DNA from: Pseudomonadota bacterium
GTDB taxonomy: Bacteria; Pseudomonadota; Alphaproteobacteria; Rickettsiales; UBA3002
NCBI GenBank assembly: GCA_040384265.1
Contig: JAZKJM010000006.1
Location: 1 to 64,000 of the forward strand
Direction: 5' to 3'
DNA: 64,000 bases
A program made the position numbers and the translations under genes. The notes beneath the pieces were generated by a model. The model did no database searches and was not told where the DNA came from. It was given only the letters and a program-made list of their open reading frames with translations. Below, one piece after another: positions 57,149 to 64,000 of the stretch. Positions within the stretch are counted from its first letter, which is position 1. Every line of letters starts with the position of its first letter.

Positions 57149-57718
57149 TTACTCTGCTTCGTTCTGTTGGCCTTGTGCTTTCGCACCAACTTCACGACGT
57201 TCTACCACATCACCGACTTTCATCGAGCGACGCACGGCCACGCTACGCGGGCTGCTCATCAGCTTCAATGCCGAGAAGGTGGCTTTAACCATGTTGTGCG
57301 GGTTGCTGGTGCCGGTCGATTTCGCGACCACATCATGCACGCCCAGCGCTTCAAAGATGGCACGCATCGGGCCACCGGCGATGATCCCCGTCCCGGCCGG
57401 AGCCGAACGGACGATCACGCGGCCTGCGCCGAAGTGACCTTTTACATCATGGTGCAGCGTGCGCGACTCGCGCAGCGGAATGCGGATCATGGATTTCTTC
57501 GCGCCATCGGTCGCCTTCTTAACAGCGTCCTGCACTTCTTTCGCTTTACCGGTGCCGTAACCGACTTTGCCCTTGCCGTCGCCAACGACGACGAGTGCTG
57601 CAAAACCAAAGCGGCGACCGCCCTTCACGACTTTAGCAACGCGGTTGATCGAGACCAGACGGTCGATCAGATCCCCGCCTTCGCGGTCTTGACGTTCGGT
57701 ATTGGATTCGTATGCCAT
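57149..57718 (-). CDS. rpsE: 30S ribosomal protein S5
   Basis: 189 residues. Double-stranded RNA-binding N domain with [33 protein letters not shown], then [32 protein letters not shown]. Residues linked to spectinomycin response lie in the VKGGRRF loop and look wild type. Confidence 0.97.
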   Translation of the reverse strand: MAYESNTERQDREGGDLIDRLVSINRVAKVVKGGRRFGFAALVVVGDGKGKVGYGTGKAKEVQDAVKKATDGAKKSMIRIPLRESRTLHHDVKGHFGAGRVIVRSAPAGTGIIAGGPMRAIFEALGVHDVVAKSTGTSNPHNMVKATFSALKLMSSPRSVAVRRSMKVGDVVERREVGAKAQGQQNEAE

Positions 57719-57733
57719 GGTGTCCCCTAATCC

Positions 57734-58093
57734 TTAGAATTTCATGCCGGCTTCGCGTGCCGCGTCAGCCAGTGCCTTGATACGGCCGTGGAACAGATAC
57801 CCGCCACGATCGAACACAACGTGATCGACCTTGGCTTCTTTTGCACGCGCTGCGATACGGGCGCCCACTGCTTTTGCAGCAGCGATGTTTGCACCGCTCT
57901 TCGATGCGCCCATGCCGTCTTTTTCAGCGGTCGATGCGGCAGCAAGGGTTTTACCCTGCGTGTCGTCGATCAGCTGCGCATAGATGTGGCGGCCCGAACG
58001 GAACACCGACAGACGAACGCGACCAGCCGCTTTCTGACGGAGCTGGTAGCGGGTGCGCTGTTTACGGCGCGTGAAATTATCAACTTTAGCCAT
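57734..58093 (-). CDS. rplR: 50S ribosomal protein L18
   Basis: 119 residues from [20 protein letters not shown]. Binds 5S r[32 protein letters not shown] and the end [23 protein letters not shown] are canonical. The four-residue longer start at 58105 is possible. Confidence 0.96.
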   Translation of the reverse strand: MAKVDNFTRRKQRTRYQLRQKAAGRVRLSVFRSGRHIYAQLIDDTQGKTLAAASTAEKDGMGASKSGANIAAAKAVGARIAARAKEAKVDHVVFDRGGYLFHGRIKALADAAREAGMKF

Positions 58094-58165
58094 GTTATTC
58101 TCCAAACTTTTCGAATCCCTTCAACAACCAGCCCCACCAAGGGACGGGCCACGAAAGGATTAAGC

Positions 58166-58699
58166 CTATTTCTTCTTGCCTTCTTTACGACGAATGGTCT
58201 CCGTCGAGTACTTGATCCCTTTGCCTTTGTACGGCTCTGGCCCACGCAGTGCGCGGATCTCGGCAGCCACCTGGCCGACCTTCTGCTTGTCGAAACCGAC
58301 AAGATGGATCGTGGTCTGTTTATCGACCGTGACGGTAATCCCGACAGGCACGATGTATTTGATCTCGTGGCTGAAGCCAAGCGCCAGGGTCAGGATCTGG
58401 CCCTGAGCCGCCGCACGGTAACCCACGCCGTTGATGTCGAGTTGTTTTTTGTAGCCCGTGGTGACGCCCTCAACAAGATTCTTGAGGTTGGCGCGCACCG
58501 TGCCCCACATCGCACGCGAGGTCTGCGAGTCGTTGGCAGGCTTCACCCAGACTTTACCATCGGTGATGGTAACCAGCACATCCGACGTAACGACGGTGCT
58601 GAGTTCGCCTTTTGGGCCTTTCACGGTGATGGCTTTATCGCCAACATTGACCGTGACTTTATCCGGAATGGCTACCGGCAATTTACCTAAGCGGGACAT
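58166..58699 (-). CDS. rplF: 50S ribosomal protein L6
   Basis: 177 residues: MSRLGKLPVAIPDKVTVNV start, two repeated alpha/beta domains, and the family end RALRGPEPYKGKGIKYSTE, where L6 contacts the sarcin-ricin loop. About 70 bp separate it from rplR. Confidence 0.97.
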   Translation of the reverse strand: MSRLGKLPVAIPDKVTVNVGDKAITVKGPKGELSTVVTSDVLVTITDGKVWVKPANDSQTSRAMWGTVRANLKNLVEGVTTGYKKQLDINGVGYRAAAQGQILTLALGFSHEIKYIVPVGITVTVDKQTTIHLVGFDKQKVGQVAAEIRALRGPEPYKGKGIKYSTETIRRKEGKKK

Positions 58700-58719
58700 A
58701 ATAGTACTCCTTCAATCCC

Positions 58720-59112
58720 TTAGAATACGGTGCAAAGAACTTCGCCACCGACATGCTGCTGGCGTGCTGCGAAATCGGACATCACCCCTTTGCTGGTCGA
58801 GACGATCGAGATGCCAAGGCCGTTATAATGCTTGGAGATGGCACCTACTTTTGAATATTTACGCAGGCCCGATTTGCTCACGCGTTTCACTTCGCGGATC
58901 GCCGGTTCACCTTCGATGTATTTCAGTTCGACCACAAGGTTACGCTTCGCGCCGTCTTCTTCGACGCGGTGGGTAACGATGAAGCCCTCTTCTTCCATCA
59001 CCTTGGCGATATCGACCAGAAGGCCGGAGCATGGCATGGTGACAGATGGCAGCTGCGCTTTATACGCATTGCGCAGGCGGGTAAGCATATCGGCGACGCG
59101 ATCGGTTGTCAT
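58720..59112 (-). CDS. rpsH: 30S ribosomal protein S8
   Basis: 130 residues: MTTDRVADMLTRLRNAYKAQ at the start and the S8 C-terminal signature GLGISIVSTSKGVMSDFAARQQHVGGEVLC. Intact. Confidence 0.97.
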   Translation of the reverse strand: MTTDRVADMLTRLRNAYKAQLPSVTMPCSGLLVDIAKVMEEEGFIVTHRVEEDGAKRNLVVELKYIEGEPAIREVKRVSKSGLRKYSKVGAISKHYNGLGISIVSTSKGVMSDFAARQQHVGGEVLCTVF

Positions 59113-59122
59113 GGTATTCTCC

Positions 59123-59428
59123 CTACCAGCTAGCTTTGGTGAGGCCGGGAATCAGACCGAACGAGCCGAGCTCGCGCAGTTGGTTCCGACACATTTTGAA
59201 TTTACGGTAATAGGCGCGCGGACGGCCCGTCAGCTCGCAACGGTTACGCTGGCGAACGCGGCTGCTGTTACGCGGCAGTTCCGACAGTTTCATCTGTGCA
59301 GTGAAACGCTCTTCCATCGTCGCCTCGCGGTTCATGATGACCGCTTTCAGTTTGGCGCGCTTGGTACGGTTCTGCAGGTTCAGCTTTTTGCGTTTATCGT
59401 TACGCTCTTTCATGCAAAGTTTTGCCAT
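59123..59428 (-). CDS. rpsN: 30S ribosomal protein S14
   Basis: 101 residues of the long, zinc-free S14 type: no CxxC pairs. It ends [40 protein letters not shown]. One Cys of the zinc form remains in RNRCELTG, as in other proteobacteria. Confidence 0.97.
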   Translation of the reverse strand: MAKLCMKERNDKRKKLNLQNRTKRAKLKAVIMNREATMEERFTAQMKLSELPRNSSRVRQRNRCELTGRPRAYYRKFKMCRNQLRELGSFGLIPGLTKASW

Positions 59429-59442
59429 GGGTCTTAAACTCC

Positions 59443-60135
59443 TTATGCTTTACGGAAAGGAACAGCGAAACCCTCAAGCAGGGCGCGTGCTTCTTCATCG
59501 TTTTTGGCGGTGGTGACAATCGTGATGTCCATGCCGCGCACGGTGCTCACGCGGTCGTAATTGATCTCCGGGAAGATCAGCTGTTCTTTGAGGCCCATGT
59601 TGTAGTTACCACGGCCATCGAAGCTCTTGGGATTGACGCCACGGAAATCGCGGATGCGCGGCATCGCAATGTTGACGAAACGATCCAGGAACTCGTACAT
59701 GCGCTGCTTGCGCAGGGTCACGCGGCAACCGATCTGCAGGCCGGCGCGGATTTTGAACGATGCTTCTGCTTTTTTCGCTTTGGTGATCACTGGCTTTTGA
59801 CCGGCGATCAGGGTCATTTCTTCGACAGCGGACTGGATCTGCTTCTGATCCGCCACCGCTTCACCAACACCCATGTTGATGACGATTTTGGTCAGGCGCG
59901 GCACTTCCATGACGTTTTTGTAGCCGAATTTCTCTTTCATCGCCGGCACCACTTCGCGGTCATAGACCAGCTGCAGGCGCGGCGTTTTCGCGTTGCCTTC
60001 CAGCGTTGGGCCCACTTTAGCAGCGGTTGGTGCAGCCTTCGCCTTGGTCGGCGTAGCGGCTTTTTTCTCAGCTTTGTCCGCTTTCGGCGCGGCCGGTTTT
60101 GCGGCCTTTGCAGCGGGTTTTTTCTCGGTTGCCAT
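59443..60135 (-). CDS. rplE: 50S ribosomal protein L5 with Ala/Lys-rich N-terminal extension
   Basis: 230 residues against about 180 usual. The L5 core starts near residue 50 ([23 protein letters not shown]) and ends with [22 protein letters not shown]. Ahead of it is a histone-tail-like extension of Ala, Lys and Pro ([20 protein letters not shown]). The start ATG at 60135 is the first in the frame, and the gap to rplX fits it, so the extension is probably real. Confidence 0.95.
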   Translation of the reverse strand: MATEKKPAAKAAKPAAPKADKAEKKAATPTKAKAAPTAAKVGPTLEGNAKTPRLQLVYDREVVPAMKEKFGYKNVMEVPRLTKIVINMGVGEAVADQKQIQSAVEEMTLIAGQKPVITKAKKAEASFKIRAGLQIGCRVTLRKQRMYEFLDRFVNIAMPRIRDFRGVNPKSFDGRGNYNMGLKEQLIFPEINYDRVSTVRGMDITIVTTAKNDEEARALLEGFAVPFRKA

Positions 60136-60156
60136 GATCGTGCGTCCTATCTGTTA

Positions 60157-60474
60157 TTATGCGTTCAGCGATTCGCCGGAGCGTTTCGCCACACGTTGTT
60201 TCTTACCGTCTTTGCTGACCGCGAAACCAACGCGGGTAGCTTTACCGTCTTTCGGATCGGCCAGCGCGATGTTGGAAAGATGGATCGCCGCTTCTTTCGA
60301 AACGATGCCACCATTGCCTGCCGCACTTGGCTTCTCGTGTTTCTTGATCAGGTTGATGCCAGCCACCACCGCACGGTTCGTGTCGGTAACGATCTTCAGC
60401 ACTTCGCCGGTCTTGCCTTTATCGCGGCCAGTGATAACCACCACTTGATCGCCTTTTTTGATTTTTGCAGCCAT
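60157..60474 (-). CDS. rplX: 50S ribosomal protein L24
   Basis: 105 residues: KOW motif [25 protein letters not shown] near the start, then the family [10 protein letters not shown] and [24 protein letters not shown]. An assembly initiator of the large subunit. Intact. Confidence 0.97.
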   Translation of the reverse strand: MAAKIKKGDQVVVITGRDKGKTGEVLKIVTDTNRAVVAGINLIKKHEKPSAAGNGGIVSKEAAIHLSNIALADPKDGKATRVGFAVSKDGKKQRVAKRSGESLNA

Positions 60475-60490
60475 GATTTCCTCTATGTCC

Positions 60491-60859
60491 TTACAGTACT
60501 TCAGGCGCGAGCGAGACGATCTTCATGAACTTTTTCGCGCGCAGTTCGCGGGCGACCGGTCCGAAGATACGTGTGCCGATCGGCTCACCTTGTTTGCTCA
60601 CGAGCACGGCGGCGTTACCATCGAAACGAATGGCCGAACCATCCTGACGTTTGGTAACGAACTTGGTGCGAACGATCACGGCGCGATGCACGTCACCCTT
60701 CTTCACCTTGCCGCGCGGGATTGCGCTTTTGATCGAGACGACGATGATGTCGCCAATCGATGCGGTCTTGCGGTGCGAACCACCAAGAACCTTAATGCAC
60801 ATGACTTCGCGTGCGCCGGAATTGTCGGCCACGTCCAAGCGGGTTTGCATCTGAATCAT
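60491..60859 (-). CDS. rplN: 50S ribosomal protein L14
   Basis: 122 residues: [27 protein letters not shown] start, [19 protein letters not shown] and the end [28 protein letters not shown]. Full match to the family. Confidence 0.98.
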   Translation of the reverse strand: MIQMQTRLDVADNSGAREVMCIKVLGGSHRKTASIGDIIVVSIKSAIPRGKVKKGDVHRAVIVRTKFVTKRQDGSAIRFDGNAAVLVSKQGEPIGTRIFGPVARELRAKKFMKIVSLAPEVL

Positions 60860-60881
60860 ATCTGCTCTCCTGCTTTACTAG

Positions 60882-61130
60882 TTACGCGGCAGGCGCATCG
60901 GCGATTTTCTCGACGACAGCCCAGCACTTGGTTTTCGAAATCGGACGCGACTCGATGATGCGAACCACATCACCGACTTTGCAGCCTTGCTCATCATGCG
61001 CCGCATATTTTTTCGAACGGCGGATAATTTTGTTGTAGAGCGGGTGTTTGATTTTGCGCTCGACTTTAACCGTAACGGTTTTCGCGCATTTATCGCTCAC
61101 CACGACACCTTGTAATATACGTTTTGGCAT
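60882..61130 (-). CDS. rpsQ: 30S ribosomal protein S17
   Basis: 82 residues: [21 protein letters not shown] at the start, the OB-fold with [28 protein letters not shown]. Intact. Confidence 0.96.
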   Translation of the reverse strand: MPKRILQGVVVSDKCAKTVTVKVERKIKHPLYNKIIRRSKKYAAHDEQGCKVGDVVRIIESRPISKTKCWAVVEKIADAPAA

Positions 61131-61144
61131 TGCTCTTCCTATCC

Positions 61145-61345
61145 CTATGCAGCGTTTTTGAGTTTGCGCACTTGCGTGAGGATCCGCGCGATCTCGCGCT
61201 TAGCCTCGCGGAAACGCGACGTATTGCTCAGCTCGCCCGACGCTTTTTGGAAGCGCAGGTTGAACAGTTCTTTTTTCAAATCCGCCACGGTGCCGTGCAG
61301 CTCCTCGACCGATTTACCTTTATATTGCTCAGTTGCCTTAGCCAT
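61145..61345 (-). CDS. rpmC: 50S ribosomal protein L29
   Basis: 66 residues from [18 protein letters not shown]. The upstream Met (61351) touches the GAGGGG ribosome binding site directly, so the second Met is better spaced. [32 protein letters not shown] is typical. Confidence 0.95.
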   Translation of the reverse strand: MAKATEQYKGKSVEELHGTVADLKKELFNLRFQKASGELSNTSRFREAKREIARILTQVRKLKNAA

Positions 61346-61357
61346 GATCATCCCCTC

Positions 61358-61771
61358 TTACGCTTCGACGCGTTTGATGAATTTGGTTTTTACTGGGAGC
61401 TTCGCGGATGCGCGATCAAATGCCTCGCGCGCCACGTTCTCTGGAACACCATCGATTTCGAACATGATGCGGCCCGCTTCCACGCGCGCTACCCAATACT
61501 CCACCGACCCCTTACCGGAACCCATCCGTACTTCGGCAGGTTTGCGGGTAACAGGCACATCCGGGAAAATCCGGATCCACATACGGCCAACGCGCTTCAC
61601 ATGGCGCGAGATAGCGCGACGTGCGGCTTCGATCTGGCGCGCGGTGATCCGCTCCGGGGTCATGGCTTTCAGGCCATATTCGCCGAAGTTCAAGCTATAG
61701 CCGCCCTTGGCAGCGCCAGATACCCGGCCCTTATGGGCTTTGCGGTACTTGGTCTTTTTCGGTTGCATCAT
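61358..61771 (-). CDS. rplP: 50S ribosomal protein L16
   Basis: 137 residues: [21 protein letters not shown] start, [19 protein letters not shown], and [14 protein letters not shown]. Two Met codons are adjacent; AAGGA upstream suits the first. Confidence 0.97.
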   Translation of the reverse strand: MMQPKKTKYRKAHKGRVSGAAKGGYSLNFGEYGLKAMTPERITARQIEAARRAISRHVKRVGRMWIRIFPDVPVTRKPAEVRMGSGKGSVEYWVARVEAGRIMFEIDGVPENVAREAFDRASAKLPVKTKFIKRVEA

Positions 61772-61818
61772 GACAGTTATTCCTTAATTCACTTCAATTT
61801 CGTTCGGTTTCGACACTT

Positions 61819-62499
61819 CTAGGAAGCTTGTGCAAAGCTCGTCGGAGTGTTCGGCATGCGTTGTAATTCCTGATCTTTTAGGATTTCGCCCTTGAAGACC
61901 CAGACCTTGACGCCGATGATCCCGTACGTCGTGAGGGCGCTCGCAATACCATAGTCTATGTCAGCACGCAAGGTATGAAGTGGCACGCGACCTTCACGGT
62001 ACCATTCCATCCGCGAAATCTCAGCACCACCCAGGCGGCCCGACACGTTGATACGGATCCCTTCCGCACCCATACGCAGGGCGGACTGAACGGCGCGTTT
62101 CATTGCCCGGCGGAAGGCCACGCGGCGCTCCAGCTGCTGGGCAACGCCTTCGGCGATCAGGGTCGAATCGAGTTCCGGCTTACGGATTTCGATGATGTTC
62201 AGATGCACCTCGTCTTTGGTAAACTTCTGAACTTCCTTCTTAACTTTATCGATATCCGCGCCTTTTTTGCCGATCACGATCCCCGGACGGGCCGAGTGGA
62301 TCGAGACATAGCATTTTTTGCCGGTGCGCTCGATGATGACTTTGCTGACGCCAGCCTGGTTAAGGGCTTTTTTGACGTAACGGCGGATTTTGATATCCTC
62401 GTGCAGCTTGGTTGCGTAGTCCTCGTCGGCGAACCAACGGGAATCCCACGTTTTATTGATACCAAGGCGAAGCCCGATTGGATTGATCTTCTGACCCAT
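61819..62499 (-). CDS. rpsC: 30S ribosomal protein S3
   Basis: 226 residues from [22 protein letters not shown] domain with [30 protein letters not shown], then the C-terminal domain [31 protein letters not shown]. Seven extra upstream residues (to 62520) overlap rplV and are not used. Confidence 0.97.
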   Translation of the reverse strand: MGQKINPIGLRLGINKTWDSRWFADEDYATKLHEDIKIRRYVKKALNQAGVSKVIIERTGKKCYVSIHSARPGIVIGKKGADIDKVKKEVQKFTKDEVHLNIIEIRKPELDSTLIAEGVAQQLERRVAFRRAMKRAVQSALRMGAEGIRINVSGRLGGAEISRMEWYREGRVPLHTLRADIDYGIASALTTYGIIGVKVWVFKGEILKDQELQRMPNTPTSFAQAS

Positions 62500-62500
62500 A

Positions 62501-62878
62501 TTATGCTCCCTCAGCTTCACGCACGACGATCGTCAGGTGCGAAAATGGTTTCAAGATTTGTGCACCACGGCCGCGAGCGCGGGCATGGAAGCGTTTCAGC
62601 ACCATGGATTTACCCACCCATGCTTCCTTCACGACGAGCGCATCGACGTTCAGGTTGTGGTTATTTTCAGCATTGGCGATCGCCGACTGGAGGGCCTTAC
62701 GGACATCCACCGCGATACGCTTGTTGCTGAATTGCAGTTGGGTCAGCGCCGCCTGCACTTTCATGCCACGGATCATCTCGGCCACCAGGTTCAGCTTGGT
62801 CGGGCTGGTACGCAGGTTGCGCAGCACGCACTTCGCTTCATTGGGCGCCAGGGCGCGTTCGGTTTTCTTTTTGCTCAT
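62501..62878 (-). CDS. rplV: 50S ribosomal protein L22
   Basis: 125 residues: [43 protein letters not shown], and the tunnel-loop region [21 protein letters not shown]. It starts 10 nt after rpsS and ends 1 nt before rpsC. Confidence 0.97.
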   Translation of the reverse strand: MSKKKTERALAPNEAKCVLRNLRTSPTKLNLVAEMIRGMKVQAALTQLQFSNKRIAVDVRKALQSAIANAENNHNLNVDALVVKEAWVGKSMVLKRFHARARGRGAQILKPFSHLTIVVREAEGA

Positions 62879-62888
62879 CGTCTATCCC

Positions 62889-63173
62889 CTATTTCTTGTC
62901 GGCAGTTTTCTTCTCGTTGCCGCCATGCGCTTTGAACTCACGCGTGGGAGCGAACTCGCCGAATTTATGGCCGATCATTTCCTCGGTCACGACGACCGGG
63001 ATATGTTTCTTGCCGTTATAGACGCCAAACGTCAGACCGACGAATTGCGGCAAAATGGTCGAGCGGCGCGACCAGATCGCGATCACGGTGTTGCGGTTCG
63101 ATTTATGCGCGACTTCTGCTTTCTTGAGCAGGTAGCCATCGATAAACGGACCTTTCCATACTGAACGTGCCAT
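62889..63173 (-). CDS. rpsS: 30S ribosomal protein S19
   Basis: 94 residues: [20 protein letters not shown] and the end [18 protein letters not shown], followed by a short Lys tail. Intact. Confidence 0.97.
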   Translation of the reverse strand: MARSVWKGPFIDGYLLKKAEVAHKSNRNTVIAIWSRRSTILPQFVGLTFGVYNGKKHIPVVVTEEMIGHKFGEFAPTREFKAHGGNEKKTADKK

Positions 63174-63184
63174 GATGTAGCTCC

Positions 63185-64000
63185 CTATTTGCCTTTGCCC
63201 TTCGCCTGATGGCGAGTGCGGATGATGAGTTTGTTCTTGCGTTTCGGATTACGCGTTTTGAAGCCCTTGGTTGGCTGGCCCCATGGCGTAACCGGATGAC
63301 GGCCGCCCGAGGTTTTACCTTCACCACCACCATGTGGGTGATCGACCGGGTTCATGGCAACACCACGAACATGCGGACGCTTGCCCTTCCAACGGTTACG
63401 ACCGGCTTTACCGATGACTTCGTTCTGGTGATCCGGGTTCGACACCGCACCGATGGTCGCCATGCAAAGCGACGGCACCATGCGCAATTCACCCGAACGC
63501 AGTTTGATCTGGGCAAACCCGGCATCTTTACCGACGAGCTGCACATAGGCCCCAGCCGAACGACCGATCTGGCCGCCCTTGCCTGGCTTCATTTCCACGT
63601 TATGGACAATCGTCCCGATCGGGATATTGGCCAGTGGCATTGCGTTGCCCGGCTTAATATCGGCGCGCTCACCCGAGATCACCATATCGCCCTGATTGAG
63701 GCGCTGCGGTGCGAGGATGTAGGCTTGCACCCCATCTTCATATTGAATGAGGGCGATGAATGCCGAACGGTTCGGATCGTATTCCAGACGCTCTACGCGT
63801 GCCGGAACATCGAACTTACGACGCTTGAAATCGATCACGCGGTAGGCCTTCTTGTGCCCGCCGCCCTTTTGGAACGAGGTGATGCGACCAGCATTGTTAC
63901 GACCACCGGTCGAGTTCGTTGCTTCCACCAGCTTCTTAACCGGCTTACCTTTGTACAGGTCGGCGCGGTCGATCAGCACCAGCTGACGCTGGCCCGGGGT
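63185..64000 (-). CDS. rplB: 50S ribosomal protein L2 (5' end cut by the right edge)
   Basis: Partial: 271 residues plus stop are present, reading from [20 protein letters not shown] to the end; only the first few residues are outside. [43 protein letters not shown] and the peptidyl-transferase-centre region [18 protein letters not shown] are typical of L2. It is the upstream-most gene visible of the S10 operon. Confidence 0.97.
   Translation of the reverse strand, partial: TPGQRQLVLIDRADLYKGKPVKKLVEATNSTGGRNNAGRITSFQKGGGHKKAYRVIDFKRRKFDVPARVERLEYDPNRSAFIALIQYEDGVQAYILAPQRLNQGDMVISGERADIKPGNAMPLANIPIGTIVHNVEMKPGKGGQIGRSAGAYVQLVGKDAGFAQIKLRSGELRMVPSLCMATIGAVSNPDHQNEVIGKAGRNRWKGKRPHVRGVAMNPVDHPHGGGEGKTSGGRHPVTPWGQPTKGFKTRNPKRKNKLIIRTRHQAKGKGK

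Overview
The window is a gene-dense, fairly GC-rich stretch of an alphaproteobacterial chromosome. The evidence is the S10-spc-alpha ribosomal gene order with secY-adk-rpsM, an ATP12-family F1-ATPase chaperone, the crcB-rluC-ATP12 cluster, a GAF/HD-GYP protein, and the style of the 23S rRNA. The left edge cuts a 23S rRNA gene that is not preceded by 16S rRNA or spacer tRNAs. Such unlinked rRNA genes are best known from Rickettsiales and other deep or host-associated alphaproteobacteria. A motAB stator pair, a complete-looking arginine succinyltransferase pathway and a glyoxylate enzyme point to a metabolically capable, motile cell rather than a strongly reduced endosymbiont. Species cannot be named from the sequence alone.

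Layout. 1-2470: 23S rRNA (minus) with its own promoter. 2.5-8.3 kb: two glycine-zipper lipoproteins, an orphan gene, clpS-clpA, a protein with a possible Cys-His-Asp/Glu catalytic set, and a secreted trypsin-like protease. 8.3-10.2 kb: motA-motB. 10.2-16.7 kb: arginine succinyltransferase operon (astC/argD, an M20 hydrolase, astA, astD, astB). 16.7-21.5 kb: acylphosphatase, lipB and two RTX proteins, the second built from near-identical 357-bp units. 21.6-24.3 kb: tRNA-Leu(GAG), inverted-repeat elements, mgtE and a secreted msrA. 24.3-33.4 kb: bactofilin plus M23 peptidase, rRNA methyltransferases, a J-like membrane protein, a pseudopilin, guaB, an HTH protein and ppx. 33.5-39.1 kb: a beta-solenoid-like protein, folE, an orphan, maf and GAF/HD-GYP. 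39.2-48.5 kb: propionyl-CoA carboxylase with isocitrate lyase between its subunits, ATP12-rluC-crcB, an orphan and rarA. 48.9-64 kb: ribosomal proteins, rpoA, secY and adk, all minus strand.

The most unusual part is the ribosomal block. The normally continuous rplO-secY-adk-rpsM run is broken twice by plus-strand genes. Between adk and rpsM lies a perfect parS palindrome (51372-51387) and two orphan genes, together with a decayed duplicate of the adk 3' end and a degenerate second parS. This reads as a tandem duplication of a parS-orphan-adk segment. Between rplO and secY sits a lipoprotein gene and a bidirectional terminator. The downstream operon has an evident promoter of its own (51284-51311).

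A second thread is regulatory. Three upstream regions carry TTGTCAT-like heptamers at exactly 11-bp spacing (3442-3459, 31063-31080, 47122-47161), the geometry of PhoB sites. Each lies in front of an orphan gene, and two of them share sequence beyond the repeats.
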